Shown: positions 1 to 9,373, counted from the stretch's first letter. The stretch: DNA of 64,000 nucleotides from Bacteroidetes bacterium GWB2_32_14 (GCA_001768235.1 MENK01000027.1:39408-103407); one strand, 5' to 3'. Numbers and translations: made by a program. Notes: generated by a model not told the origin, from the sequence alone.

Positions 1-252
1 TGCCACAGCTTCATTTAACTCACGGTAATTATAATGTGAATCAGCAATTACTGCAAATTTGATTTCATCCTTTGCTGTATCTGCCAGAATTAGATTATTT
101 ATATTTTCTTTATGAATATTTTTATATGAATCTTTTATATTTGCAGCATAGGGACTATATTCAAAATAATCTTCACAGCCTGCAACAAAAACTAAAATAA
201 GAGATCCTAAACAAGTAATTATTAATCTAATGTTTAAACTGCTTCTTTTCAT
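1..252 (-). CDS. Metallophosphoesterase-like lipoprotein, N-terminal part (truncated by window edge)
   Basis: Only the first 84 codons lie in the window; the gene continues past position 1. The product begins with a basic stretch, a hydrophobic segment and a lipobox ending VFVAGC (Cys about residue 27), so it is probably an exported lipoprotein. Near the end of the visible part is FAVIADSH. This resembles the first metal-binding motif (DxH) of calcineurin-like phosphoesterases, which sits right after a first beta strand. The phosphoesterase call rests on this one motif. It lies downstream of the lipid/export cluster on the same strand, but a 318-bp gap separates them, so it probably has its own promoter. 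Confidence 0.6.
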   Translation of the reverse strand, partial: MKRSSLNIRLIITCLGSLILVFVAGCEDYFEYSPYAANIKDSYKNIHKENINNLILADTAKDEIKFAVIADSHYNYRELNEAVA

Positions 253-570
253 AATAACTTAGAATTCAAAAATTAACTTATTCCCAATTTTCCAATATTA
301 GAATGGATTTTGTTCAGACTTTTTACAACAAGCAGATTAAAAATCCAGTAAGGAACATTGATGTTAGGGGTTAAATTTATAGTAGCTTTAAAATTTTTTA
401 ATGCAGAAATTATAGCTGTTCAATATATACTTTAATCCTGTTTGTATTTTTCCTTAACTTCTAATTATTACGATCTAACCAATACCCATTTAAACTTGAA
501 CCTATTTCCGATCTTTTAAATACTATCAGGAATAACAGAACTACTGATGTACTAAAAAAGAACTTAGTCA
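253..570. other. Intergenic region with no recognisable gene
   Basis: This AT-rich stretch lies between two minus-strand genes. It should hold the end of the porin transcript and the promoter of the phosphoesterase. No open frame with coding character was seen on either strand and no strong hairpin. A loose -7-like TTAATTTTTG on the minus strand near 270-280 has one base too many for the TAnnTTTG consensus, so it is not claimed as a promoter. Confidence 0.5.
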
Positions 571-1950
571 TCAAAAACTATATTTCAGTTTAAACATCAT
601 CATATTATACTCCCCTAAATTTGCAAATACGTTTTCTCCTTTCCCGTCAAATATAGCCGCTGACAATATTATTTCAGCATTATCTGTTGCCATGTATGAG
701 GCTTCTGGGATATAAATCAGGGCATAATTATTTCCAACATCATTCCAATCTGAAACAATAAAACCTCCTGCCAATGGTGCTATTTTTAATTTATCGTCAA
801 AAAAATTTCTCTCTAACTGGACAAAGAAATAGTCGTTTAAATTATCTGTACCTCTTTCATTTATAAAACCGTGTAAGTATTGTATATTAAGATAAGTTCC
901 ATTAGCAAAATTGTAATCGGCACCCAAAACAAACTTTACATATGCTTCTTTATCTAATACTGTTGTATCCTGAGTTACAGGAACAGGCGACATTGGATAC
1001 ATTGCAGACAAATCATTTGTCATAACAACTTTGCTTTCCGGCAAAAAAGCTGCCGCTTCTGCCCAAACGCCAATACCACCAATACTCCCAGCCAAATCAG
1101 CTCCAAAAATATGTGTACGATAAAACGAAAGTTGAGAATTTATATTTATTGCACCGAGTGTATCAGCAGGTGAAAATGTATTGTATGTTGCAACAGGCAT
1201 TCCATCTATGCCCCAAACATAGCTTAACGAGAAATCAAACCCGGCTGCAAAACCTTTAAATTTTAATCCTGTAGTTGTGCTTTCGCTTAAATTGTATTCA
1301 GGCATTTTTGTTTGGTCAGTAAACCCGTTTAAAGTCATTCCTTGTGGTAATTCCAGCGTAGGATTCAGGGCGTTGGCAAAAATTCCAACGGGCATAGTTG
1401 CCGGTTGAAAAAAAGGAATATAAGCCCCTTGCAGAGAGAATTCGGAATTAAAATAGTAGTCAAAACTTATAGCATCAGAACCTCTGTGGCGGCCAAAATC
1501 CAGAACATCTTCTAAATCATAAGGATTTAGATTATCTGTCGGATTTAGTTTATCGCCAGTACCCCAGGTAATTCTTTGGCGGCCAACTTTTATATCCAGA
1601 TTATCTGTTAAAAATCCCAATAGTTGAACGTAAGCTTCTCTAACTTCCAGGTTATAAGGATCAACTATACTTTTATTGTATAAATCGGCAGATGAACTAA
1701 TATTTGGAAGTCCCATGTTTCTTAACCATATTTCACTGTAAAATCTAGAATTCCCAGTTATTTTTTTATCAAGATTCAGGGTTAAACGATTTTCATTCCA
1801 CGCCCAATCATTTTGTTCCTGAAGCAATAAGCGTTGGTCGGTAAATAATTCTCCTGATAATTTTAAATTAGTAATTTCTTGTGCTTTTGTAATATTTATG
1901 CTAATTAAAAGCATTGTCATCATTATAAAAATTAAATTTATTCGTTTCAT
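571..1950 (-). CDS. DUF1302-like outer-membrane beta-barrel protein
   Basis: A 459-residue protein with a signal peptide (residues 1-23, ending TKAQ) followed by alternating amphipathic strands, and a C-terminal Phe typical of outer-membrane barrels. The block around residues 125-150 (GRQRITWGTGDKLNPTDNLN) resembles the conserved N-terminal region of DUF1302-type porins. In proteobacteria those are encoded with a LolA-fold protein (DUF1329) and an MMPL/RND transporter. The same three parts occur in this cluster, which supports a role as its outer-membrane component. It starts 4 bp after the glycosyltransferase stop and is the last gene of the cluster. The fold is well supported; the substrate is unknown. 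Confidence 0.7.
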   Translation of the reverse strand: MKRINLIFIMMTMLLISINITKAQEITNLKLSGELFTDQRLLLQEQNDWAWNENRLTLNLDKKITGNSRFYSEIWLRNMGLPNISSSADLYNKSIVDPYNLEVREAYVQLLGFLTDNLDIKVGRQRITWGTGDKLNPTDNLNPYDLEDVLDFGRHRGSDAISFDYYFNSEFSLQGAYIPFFQPATMPVGIFANALNPTLELPQGMTLNGFTDQTKMPEYNLSESTTTGLKFKGFAAGFDFSLSYVWGIDGMPVATYNTFSPADTLGAININSQLSFYRTHIFGADLAGSIGGIGVWAEAAAFLPESKVVMTNDLSAMYPMSPVPVTQDTTVLDKEAYVKFVLGADYNFANGTYLNIQYLHGFINERGTDNLNDYFFVQLERNFFDDKLKIAPLAGGFIVSDWNDVGNNYALIYIPEASYMATDNAEIILSAAIFDGKGENVFANLGEYNMMMFKLKYSF

Positions 1951-1954
1951 GATT

Positions 1955-2638
1955 TTATAATATTTGAAATTGATTTTTTATTGTTTTTGTTACTAAATCG
2001 TAATTTTTGAATACTGTCTGGGCTATTTGATGCCCTTCTTTCATAAACTCCATTATTGCCTGGGAAGAATTTGTTTTATCAAACTTCGTGGGATGTATTA
2101 ACCCGTTTAACATTACATACTTAATTTTTTTGCCTTCGGATTGATAATAAAGATTGATGAGTGTTTCTACACCAAACCTTGAATGTTTCATTTTATCAAT
2201 GATTGGCAGGATATCTTTCTTTAAAAGAACTCTTTCACCAGTAAATGATTTAAACGGATTATACTTATAATTTATCAGGGTTTCTGTTGCCTGGCCTAAT
2301 ACCATATCTGCTTCATTTTCAATAACAGGAATTAATAGCTGCCAAAAATGTTCATCTTTTAAATTTGATAAGTCAGCATCTATAAACACGATTATTTCAC
2401 TGTTGGCATTCTCAATTCCGGTTGCCATCGCAAATCCTTTTCCTTTGTTTTCAGGTAAAGCAATGTATTTGAAGTTATAAAACCTGCTTATTTCATTTAA
2501 TATTTCATCTGTTTTATCAGACGAACCATCGTTTACGATGATAACCTCATCAAAAAAATAATCTAAAATAGTTGTTACTACATTCTTGATTGTATCCTGT
2601 TCGTTAAATGCACATATTATTGCTGTTGTTCTCATCAT
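1955..2638 (-). CDS. Family 2 glycosyltransferase (dolichyl-phosphate-mannose-synthase-like)
   Basis: A 227-residue soluble GT-A glycosyltransferase. It has the N-terminal nucleotide-binding pattern (AIICAFNEQDT, then IVNDGSSDKT) and the metal-binding DxD as FIDADLS near residue 90. There is no membrane segment, so it would act on the cytoplasmic face on a lipid or small acceptor. Its ATG overlaps the patatin stop as ATGA (2635-2638), implying translational coupling; a second ATG follows immediately. Proteins of this length resemble DPM1 and glucosyl-3-phosphoglycerate synthase, but donor and acceptor cannot be read from sequence. In context it may glycosylate the lipid handled by the cluster. 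Confidence 0.75.
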   Translation of the reverse strand: MMRTTAIICAFNEQDTIKNVVTTILDYFFDEVIIVNDGSSDKTDEILNEISRFYNFKYIALPENKGKGFAMATGIENANSEIIVFIDADLSNLKDEHFWQLLIPVIENEADMVLGQATETLINYKYNPFKSFTGERVLLKKDILPIIDKMKHSRFGVETLINLYYQSEGKKIKYVMLNGLIHPTKFDKTNSSQAIMEFMKEGHQIAQTVFKNYDLVTKTIKNQFQIL

Positions 2639-3513
2639 GCGACAGTTTTAAATTTTTTAATTGCTTCAATTGTTGCTCTTCTTCCTTCTTCAATTAATTT
2701 CTCTGATTTATAGAAATCATAAGTTCCAAAAGAATCTTTTGAAATATTTATTAAAATATCAGGTTGATATTTTTCTAATGTCATTAAGGATATTTGGTTG
2801 AGCATTAAACCCGTTGTTTTATTTAATAAATTAAAATATCCGATTTTATCTGAGTCATTTTGGGGAATAAAATAATCGAGTTTATTTATGACAGAATTTA
2901 TATACTTAGAATATTTTTTTTCTTCTTGATTATTATCCTCCGGTATTTGATTGGTAATATTTGGAATACGTGAGTTTACATCAACTACCACTAAAATATC
3001 GCCGTCGAACCTTTCCGCCCTGTTAATTGGAATAGGATTTATAACACCTCCATCTACTATATAGTAACCATCTTTAATTAAGGGTGTAAATACCGTTGGT
3101 ATTGATATGGATGCCCTTATAGCATAATATAAACTACCCCTGTTAAAAACAAGTTCTTTATCATTACTTATATCGGTAGCAACAGCAACAAAAGGGACAG
3201 GTAAATCTTCAATATTTCTATCAGGAATCATTTTTTTCATTTCTCTTAATATTTTATCTCCTTTTATAATGCCATTCCTGCTAAATGTAAAATCAATGAG
3301 ATTAAAAACATCCATTTTATCCAAAGAACACATCCATTCTTTATAAACATCAAGTTTCCCGGTTGCATATATTCCTCCAACTAAAGCGCCCATGGATGTT
3401 CCCGCAATTGATTTAATCTCGAAACCTTGTTTTTCAAGTTCCTCAATAACTCCAATATGTGCAACACCTCGTGCGCCACCACTTGACAATACTAATGAAA
3501 TTTGTTTTTTCAT
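2635..3513 (-). CDS. Patatin-like phospholipase (RssA-type)
   Basis: A 292-residue patatin-family serine hydrolase. It has the oxyanion-hole motif SSGGARG (residues 10-16), the nucleophile elbow GTSMG (Ser40) and the catalytic Asp in VDGGVINPIP (Asp154), so the Ser-Asp dyad is intact. It probably hydrolyses acyl esters of phospholipids or related lipids; no signal peptide is seen, so it should be cytoplasmic or membrane-associated. The start at 3513 is preferred over an in-frame upstream ATG at 3591, because the extra 26 residues would be encoded by a long hairpin (3528-3596) and do not resemble the family. Its stop overlaps the glycosyltransferase start (ATGA). Confidence 0.85.
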   Translation of the reverse strand: MKKQISLVLSSGGARGVAHIGVIEELEKQGFEIKSIAGTSMGALVGGIYATGKLDVYKEWMCSLDKMDVFNLIDFTFSRNGIIKGDKILREMKKMIPDRNIEDLPVPFVAVATDISNDKELVFNRGSLYYAIRASISIPTVFTPLIKDGYYIVDGGVINPIPINRAERFDGDILVVVDVNSRIPNITNQIPEDNNQEEKKYSKYINSVINKLDYFIPQNDSDKIGYFNLLNKTTGLMLNQISLMTLEKYQPDILINISKDSFGTYDFYKSEKLIEEGRRATIEAIKKFKTVA

Positions 3514-3527
3514 ATTCGTTAAGATTA

Positions 3528-3596
3528 AAGCTTGGGGAGAAATTGATTTTAGATTACCCGGAAAAACAAAATCGATCAGTATACTCCCCAAAGCTT
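3528..3596. repeat. Long inverted repeat between the LolA-like and patatin genes
   Basis: The arms are AAGCTTGGGGAG (3528-3539) and CTCCCCAAAGCTT (3584-3596), complementary over 12 of 13 positions with one bulge. Inside them ATTGATTTT and AAAATCGAT pair at 8 of 9 positions. Together they fill most of the 88-bp gap inside an otherwise tight cluster. There is no U-tract, so a simple terminator is unlikely. It may be an mRNA processing or stability element, an attenuator, or a small palindromic repeat. Confidence 0.7.
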
Positions 3597-3601
3597 ACTT
3601 T

Positions 3602-4339
3602 TTACTGTTTTAATTTTCTAACAGTAAATTCTTCATCCGCTAACCCGGTATCGTATTTAACATCATTCATAATCATTTTGGTTTTATGATTCTTTTTTAA
3701 ATCAGTCATTTCAATTTCTGAAGGGTTCCAGTAATTACCGATTTTATTAAAAGTATATTTTGCAACCTTAACTTTATTATTAGCCTTGTTATAATACTCT
3801 AATAATTCAGGATAAAAATTTGTTTTATGAACCTTCATTATAATTTTTGAATAATCTGATTTTAGAGATAAGGGAATTAATTCTAAAACATATACGTTTC
3901 CTTCTGTATTCAGCAGTTTTGGAGTATATTTTTCCGAATATGGTTTTGATTCCATATCATCATAAGAAAAATCGGTACCGGCAAAATTTTGGTTTTTAGC
4001 GCTTGATGCAATCCTTCTTTCTTTTCCAAATGCAGGTAAATACAAATACATAACATCTTCGGGCAAAGATAAAACTGCTATGCCTGCCTGAGACGATGGC
4101 GAGGTAAAACGAAACATTCGTTTATCTATTCCCTTTTGTTGTGTTGTTGCTTCCCGAATTTCTTCATTCCCCGATTTATCAATTAAAATCATTTTATTAT
4201 TTCCAGACATATCTTTGGCTGAAAACAGGACATTGTCCACATTCTTTAAAATGGTGTTTGCATCTTGTGCATTTGCTGAAAGTAACCCTGCAAATATGAA
4301 TAATGCACTCATGATTGTTTGAATTTCTAATTTTCTCAT
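3602..4339 (-). CDS. LolA-like outer-membrane lipoprotein-sorting protein
   Basis: A 245-residue protein with a signal peptide (residues 1-24, ending ANAQ) and the beta-rich pattern of the LolA_like family. The segment running from FRFTSPSSQAGIAVL through LYLPAFGKERRI to NFAGTDFSYDDM is typical. Members are periplasmic carriers with a hydrophobic groove, often encoded next to an MMPL transporter. Here the transporter lies directly upstream, 19 bp away. The likely job is to accept a lipid or lipidated molecule from the transporter and carry it to the outer-membrane protein encoded at the end of the cluster. The family is well supported; the cargo is inferred. Confidence 0.8.
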   Translation of the reverse strand: MRKLEIQTIMSALFIFAGLLSANAQDANTILKNVDNVLFSAKDMSGNNKMILIDKSGNEEIREATTQQKGIDKRMFRFTSPSSQAGIAVLSLPEDVMYLYLPAFGKERRIASSAKNQNFAGTDFSYDDMESKPYSEKYTPKLLNTEGNVYVLELIPLSLKSDYSKIIMKVHKTNFYPELLEYYNKANNKVKVAKYTFNKIGNYWNPSEIEMTDLKKNHKTKMIMNDVKYDTGLADEEFTVRKLKQ

Positions 4340-4358
4340 AGTTTTACTTTTTTAATAA

Positions 4359-6620
4359 TTAATTTGTTAATGACTTTATTTTAATTCTCCTGCTTATTAA
4401 ATTTATTACAACAGGCATAAGAGTTAGAGTTGCTATGCCAGAACTTATCATGGTAACAGCAATTAACAACCCGAATCTTTGTAGTGGAACCAAGTTTGAA
4501 AATAATAATACCAAAAACCCTAATGAAACAGATAAAACATTAATAACTATTGCCCTGCCACTAATTTTAATACTTTCTTCCAGTGCCGACTGAACATTAT
4601 TTGTTTTTTTATAATCTTCTTCAAAATGAGTTATCAGGTGTATTGCATAATCAATTCCTATTCCTACCGAAATACTTCCTACTAAAACTGTTGCAATATC
4701 AAGAGGTATTCCCGTAAAGCCCATAAATCCAAACAGGAGAATTAAAGTGGCGCTAATAGGAACTATTGCAAAAAATCCTTTAAGAGGTGATTTAAGCAAT
4801 CCGGCAACGATAATAAAAACAAGAATAATTGACAGAATAAGACTATACATCTGGCTTTTTACAATACTTTGATTTAAACGTTCGTATAAAGAAGGTATTC
4901 CTGTAACTTCCATTTTGCATTCGTCGCTTTGATTTTCATTGATAAATTGTTCCAAATCATTTGAAAATTTCGATAGAGCTTCGTTATCTGTAGTAGATAT
5001 ATTCCCCTGAATTAGTCCTTCATCAAGGTCAGAGCTAACAAGTTGCTCCATAATATCCTGCCCATCTAACAAAAACCATAATTGTTGAATTTTTTCTTCT
5101 GATTCGGGAATCGTTTTTCCTTCTCCCATTATATTATTCATTTCCTTTATTAAATCAGCAACTGATTGAGTTTGCTTCATATATTCATTTTGTTCCATGA
5201 AAATTTGCACTTTATTCATGGTATTTAATACCTCCGGGCTTTGAACATTGCCTTTAACTGTAACATATACAGGTAAGCTGCCGGAAAATTTGTCTTGTAA
5301 TAGCTTTTCGGTTTTTCGTATTGTACTTTCTTCTTTAAAATAATCAATCATATCAACTCTTCGTTCAACCTTAAATATTCCAATTACACAAATAATTAAA
5401 ATAATGGACCATATTGTAAAGGAGTATTTGGGATGCTTAAAAATGATTATTGATAGTTGTTTAAGAAAATTATTAAGTATTGTTGATTTATCAGATCGCG
5501 CCTTATCCATATTTGTATTACTTTTTGATTGGGACATAGCAATTAAAGCTGGAACAAATGTTACAGACAACACTAATGAGAAAAACACACCAAGCGCCGT
5601 GAATACTCCAAAGTCACGAATCAGGGTCAGGTACGAGCCAAAAATAAAGGATAGAAATCCAACCATTGTGGTTATTGATGCTAGAAAAACCGGAATAATA
5701 ATATAAGCAACTGCTTTAAGCAATGCTTTTTTAGTATCCTGATCTTTTTCTTCATTAATTCTATTAATTACATGAATGGTATAAGCACTTCCAACAGCTA
5801 ACAATATGACAGGAATAATACTTGTAATAAGGGTTATCTCGAATTTTAATATACTCATAATTCCAATTGTCCATATTGAAGCAATTATGACTGTTGATAA
5901 TGGCAGAATGACCCCTCTTGTTGTTTTAAAACTTAATAGTAAAATAAAAGCTATTAAAATAAAAGCCGATAGGCCCAACCAGATCATATCATGACTTATT
6001 ATATTCCCAATTTCAAATATCATAAAAGGAATTCCTCCATAATATATTTTTTCGGGCATATTTATTTCTGTAACCATTTCTTTTATTTGATTGGTAATGG
6101 TCGATTTATCGCTTACAGCACTATTAATTTTTGCAATAATTAAGGTTGTTGTGGCATCTTCAGAAATTAAAGACCCTCTGTACATTTCCTTAGAAAGAAT
6201 GTATTGCTTGAGACTATCAAGTTCTTCATTTGTTTCAGGTAAATCGTATGCATCAATTAATTTCCCAATTTCAATTCCCCAATCACTGCCTTTAATATCT
6301 ATTACATCAATTAAGCTTGTCACTGTCCCAACACCTTCAAGCGTTTTTATCGAATCGGTTAATTGCTTAATATGTTCTAATACATCTTTTTGAAAAATAT
6401 TATCGGATTGAATTGCAATTAATGCCATATCGTTCCCTCCATATTTCTTTCCAACATTATTGAAAAGGACTGCTACATTATCATCTTCAGGGAGGTAACT
6501 CATTATATCAGAATTAAACTTGATATCTTTTATAAAATACCCTAGAACTAACGTTATCAACAAAGTGATGATAACTATTAGTATTCTAAATTTAACTATT
6601 GCTTCTGCTAATTTTTTCAT
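4359..6620 (-). CDS. MMPL/RND-superfamily transporter
   Basis: A 753-residue inner-membrane transporter with two homologous halves. Each half has one N-terminal helix (about residues 11-31 and 395-415), a periplasmic loop, and a bundle of five helices (about 212-365 and 590-745) with sterol-sensing-domain character. The second half has the Asp-Tyr pair of MMPL proton relays (GIGIDYAIH, Asp657-Tyr658). The equivalent place in the first half reads GSAYTIH, with Ala279 instead of Asp. Relatives (HpnN, MmpL) export hydrophobic molecules such as lipids. Neighbours fit this: lipid-modifying enzymes upstream, LolA-like carrier and DUF1302-like barrel downstream. Confidence 0.88.
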   Translation of the reverse strand: MKKLAEAIVKFRILIVIITLLITLVLGYFIKDIKFNSDIMSYLPEDDNVAVLFNNVGKKYGGNDMALIAIQSDNIFQKDVLEHIKQLTDSIKTLEGVGTVTSLIDVIDIKGSDWGIEIGKLIDAYDLPETNEELDSLKQYILSKEMYRGSLISEDATTTLIIAKINSAVSDKSTITNQIKEMVTEINMPEKIYYGGIPFMIFEIGNIISHDMIWLGLSAFILIAFILLLSFKTTRGVILPLSTVIIASIWTIGIMSILKFEITLITSIIPVILLAVGSAYTIHVINRINEEKDQDTKKALLKAVAYIIIPVFLASITTMVGFLSFIFGSYLTLIRDFGVFTALGVFFSLVLSVTFVPALIAMSQSKSNTNMDKARSDKSTILNNFLKQLSIIIFKHPKYSFTIWSIILIICVIGIFKVERRVDMIDYFKEESTIRKTEKLLQDKFSGSLPVYVTVKGNVQSPEVLNTMNKVQIFMEQNEYMKQTQSVADLIKEMNNIMGEGKTIPESEEKIQQLWFLLDGQDIMEQLVSSDLDEGLIQGNISTTDNEALSKFSNDLEQFINENQSDECKMEVTGIPSLYERLNQSIVKSQMYSLILSIILVFIIVAGLLKSPLKGFFAIVPISATLILLFGFMGFTGIPLDIATVLVGSISVGIGIDYAIHLITHFEEDYKKTNNVQSALEESIKISGRAIVINVLSVSLGFLVLLFSNLVPLQRFGLLIAVTMISSGIATLTLMPVVINLISRRIKIKSLTN

Positions 6621-6678
6621 AATTCATTTTGTTTTTTTAGACTGTTTTTGTTTTTTGGTCATACAAGGATAAAATTTT

Positions 6679-7284
6679 TTAATTAAACCTTTTATCTGTG
6701 GCAAAATTCTCCGGATATTTTGCATTTACATTTTTGTACATTTTATTTATTTCTGTCATTGTTGTTAGTATATTATTTGTTTCAGTAATTACACCCTTGA
6801 TACCCAATTCTTTCTTCTTATAGTCAATATAACCAATTACAATCGGGACATTTGCTTTCTCAGCCATATAATAAAATCCTTTTTTCCAATGAGTAGTTTT
6901 TGCCAATTGACCTTCGGGGGATAATACAATATGTATTTCTTTGCTATTATTAAATAATTCAGCAACCTGATTAATATATTCCTTGTTTTTATACACCGGC
7001 ATAGAACCAAAAGCTTTAAAAAAGTATTTCATAGGAAATTTAAAGAATTCCTTTTTTGATAAAAATTTATAATTAATTCCTGTATTCATTAGATAAAGCT
7101 TACCATATAAACCATCCCAATAACTTGTATGTGGGGCAAAAATAACAATGCTCTTTTTTACATCAGGAAATTCACCTTTAATTTCCCAACCAAGCAGGTC
7201 TAATAAATATTCAGATAATCCTTTCATTCCTGTTTTATTTATTTTTTTATCAAAAAAGGGAACCCGGTTCTTTAGAAATTTCAT
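6679..7284 (-). CDS. PlsC-like acyltransferase (1-acylglycerol-3-phosphate acyltransferase family)
   Basis: A short (about 200 residues) lysophospholipid-acyltransferase-fold protein. It has the catalytic HX4D motif in APHTSYWDG and a substrate-binding block LSPEGQLAKTTHWKKGF that corresponds to the usual EGTR region. It should transfer an acyl chain from acyl-ACP or acyl-CoA to a hydroxyl group of a lipid precursor at the membrane. The ATG at 7284 overlaps the dehydrogenase gene by 35 bp. An internal ATG at 7227 lies 23 bp past that stop, is preceded by AGGA, and aligns better with the usual family start (MKGLSEYLLDLLGWEIKG), so the true start may be 7227. Confidence 0.78.
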   Translation of the reverse strand: MKFLKNRVPFFDKKINKTGMKGLSEYLLDLLGWEIKGEFPDVKKSIVIFAPHTSYWDGLYGKLYLMNTGINYKFLSKKEFFKFPMKYFFKAFGSMPVYKNKEYINQVAELFNNSKEIHIVLSPEGQLAKTTHWKKGFYYMAEKANVPIVIGYIDYKKKELGIKGVITETNNILTTMTEINKMYKNVNAKYPENFATDKRFN

Positions 7285-8173
7285 ATAAAATAATCCTGTC
7301 TGTAATTCCGGGGAAATTTTTATGTAACCATACTACAAGTTTTCCTTGTTGAGTTAAAATTAAATCGCGTTCTCTTTTTAAAGTTGCTTTGGCAATAATT
7401 TGAGCTACCCTTTCAGCGGTCATCATTCCTTCTTCATTTCTTGGTGATTCTTTTTGCGGCATCCCCAGTTTGTTTAATGCTACATTCCTAATATTTGATG
7501 AGGTAAATCCAGGATGTACCACCAATACATTCAGTCCCTTTTTTATATTTTCTAATCGTAAAGTATTTAAAAAACCAACCATTGCATGTTTTGATGCACT
7601 GTATCCTGTTCTTCCGGGCAAGGGTGTTAGTCCTGAAATTGATGAAATACCAATTACAGTTCCTTTTTGTTTTAACAAAAAAGGCAATGCAAATTTTGTA
7701 CAGTAAACGGCACCGTAAAAATTTGTATCCATTAGTTCTTTTATTACAGATAAATCTAAATCTTCGAAAATAGCTCTCATTGATATGCCTGCATTATTAA
7801 TTAAAACATCTATTTTCCTATGTTTTTCTATTGTTTTATAAATCAGGTTTTTACAATCTCCAATATTCTTAACATCGGTTTTCACAGAAAAGGCTTCTCC
7901 TCCTTGCATTTTGATTTCATTTTCGATTTTATTTAGTTCATTAATTCTACGAGCAGCAAGAACAACTTTAGCTCCGTTAGCAGCAAATTCAAATGCACAT
8001 GCTTTACCTATGCCTGATGATGCCCCTGTTATAATAATAACCTTATCAACGAATTTATTTGTTTTCGTAATTATAGTTTCACGTTTTCTTATTTTAGGCA
8101 TCGGGATATTGTATTTCTTTAATAAATCTTTATTAATATTTGTATTATTAAAAAGTTCTTTGAATTTATTCAT
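7250..8173 (-). CDS. Short-chain dehydrogenase/reductase (classical SDR)
   Basis: A 307-residue classical SDR with the cofactor motif TGASSGIG (residues 49-56), NNAG (126-129), the catalytic Ser in GISSISG (about 178-180) and YSASK (Tyr191, Lys195). The overall pattern recalls DHRS7-type and 3-ketosphinganine-reductase-type enzymes that reduce carbonyls on lipid-like substrates. The 40-residue stretch before the Rossmann fold is longer than usual. The start at 8173 overlaps the preceding gene by 8 bp (ATGAATAA). A longer in-frame start at 8221 would overlap it by 56 bp and is less likely. In this cluster it may make a lipid precursor; the substrate is unknown. Confidence 0.8.
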   Translation of the reverse strand: MNKFKELFNNTNINKDLLKKYNIPMPKIRKRETIITKTNKFVDKVIIITGASSGIGKACAFEFAANGAKVVLAARRINELNKIENEIKMQGGEAFSVKTDVKNIGDCKNLIYKTIEKHRKIDVLINNAGISMRAIFEDLDLSVIKELMDTNFYGAVYCTKFALPFLLKQKGTVIGISSISGLTPLPGRTGYSASKHAMVGFLNTLRLENIKKGLNVLVVHPGFTSSNIRNVALNKLGMPQKESPRNEEGMMTAERVAQIIAKATLKRERDLILTQQGKLVVWLHKNFPGITDRIILYEISKEPGSLF

Positions 8174-9293
8174 TGCAGTATTTTTTATAACATCGTACTC
8201 TTTTATTCTGTCTGTATTCAAACTTATTCCAAAGATTTTTTACCTTATTATTATTTTCCAGTTCACGGGTTGATTCAAGATTCGTAATTCCATTTTTAAT
8301 AAACGCACTCATGATTTCGTTAAAAATTAACCCATTAACACCTTTGTTCTGATACTCTTTTTGAATAGCTATAAGTAATGTATCAACGGTATCATTTTTC
8401 CGCAAAGCATACATAATACGTAAAATACCAAAAGGGAATAATTCTCCCTTTATTTTTTGTTTTGCTTTCGAAAGAGACGGGATTGTTATTCCAAAACCAA
8501 CTACTTTGTTAGTTGAATTTAAAACGATTGATACAAATTCGGGTTTTAGAATTGCTATAAATTGTTTCTTGAGTTGTTCAATTTGTTCCTTTGTTAATTC
8601 AGAAAAAGCATAAATATCAGCATATTCAATATTTAAAAGTTTAAATATATCGTCTGCATATTTTAGTAAATCCTCTTTCTTCTTCAGAATAGCACTATGT
8701 AATTTATATCGTTTTTTAATTGAATCTGCTCCTTGTATAAATTTCTCAGGTACAGATTTTGGAACCTTAACATTATATTCAACCCAATCAATCTCTTTTT
8801 TATATCCCAGCTTTTCAATTAATGTTGAATAATAAGGGAAATTGTAGTGAGCAAAAGATGTAGGCATTTCGTTAAAACCTTCTATTAAAATTCCCGAAGG
8901 ATCGAAAGATGAAAATCCCAATGGGCCATGTATATATTCCATCTGTTCATTTATTGCCCACTTTTCGACTGTTTGCAGTAATATTTTTAATACTTCTTCA
9001 TCATCAATAAAATCAAGCCACCCAAATCGTGCATATTTAATATTATTTTTTTTATTATACTTGTTATTAATGATTCCTGCCACTCGTCCAACAATTACTC
9101 CATTCTTGGTTGCTAACCAATATCTAGCTCTACAAAATTCAAAAGCAGGGTTTTTGTCAAAAGATAACGTTTGTAATTCATTGGTATGAATGGCCGGAAT
9201 GTAATAATTGTTTCCTAAATACAATTTGTCAGGAAATTTTATAAATTCTATAATTTCTTTTTTAGATGATATTTCTTTAATTACCAAACTCAT
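8166..9293 (-). CDS. GNAT-fold N-acyltransferase-like protein (YghO-type)
   Basis: A 375-residue protein of a large GNAT-related family that includes E. coli YghO. Recognisable blocks are LGNNYYIPA near the N-terminus, LATKNGVIVGRVAGIINNKY (about residues 80-100), GPLGFSSFDPSGILIEGF (about 145-162) and a C-terminal acetyl-CoA-site-like stretch IQKEYQNKGVNGLIFNEIM. It probably transfers an acyl group to an amine, but no member near enough to name the substrate is recognised. It is the first enzyme gene after the TetR gene, 144 bp downstream. It overlaps the dehydrogenase gene, suggesting coupled expression. Confidence 0.65.
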   Translation of the reverse strand: MSLVIKEISSKKEIIEFIKFPDKLYLGNNYYIPAIHTNELQTLSFDKNPAFEFCRARYWLATKNGVIVGRVAGIINNKYNKKNNIKYARFGWLDFIDDEEVLKILLQTVEKWAINEQMEYIHGPLGFSSFDPSGILIEGFNEMPTSFAHYNFPYYSTLIEKLGYKKEIDWVEYNVKVPKSVPEKFIQGADSIKKRYKLHSAILKKKEDLLKYADDIFKLLNIEYADIYAFSELTKEQIEQLKKQFIAILKPEFVSIVLNSTNKVVGFGITIPSLSKAKQKIKGELFPFGILRIMYALRKNDTVDTLLIAIQKEYQNKGVNGLIFNEIMSAFIKNGITNLESTRELENNNKVKNLWNKFEYRQNKRVRCYKKYCNE

Positions 9294-9373
9294 AACATCA
9301 TATTAATTAATCTATTATTCTTTTTATAAAAAAATTGTTTTTGATTATCTGTTGATGAAGATAATGTGAAATT

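Noticed and set aside
3514..3591. N-terminal extension of the patatin gene from an ATG at 3591
   Set aside because: The extra 26 codons lie inside the inverted repeat at 3528-3596 and do not resemble the family, whose normal start (MKKQISLVLSSGG) fits 3513.
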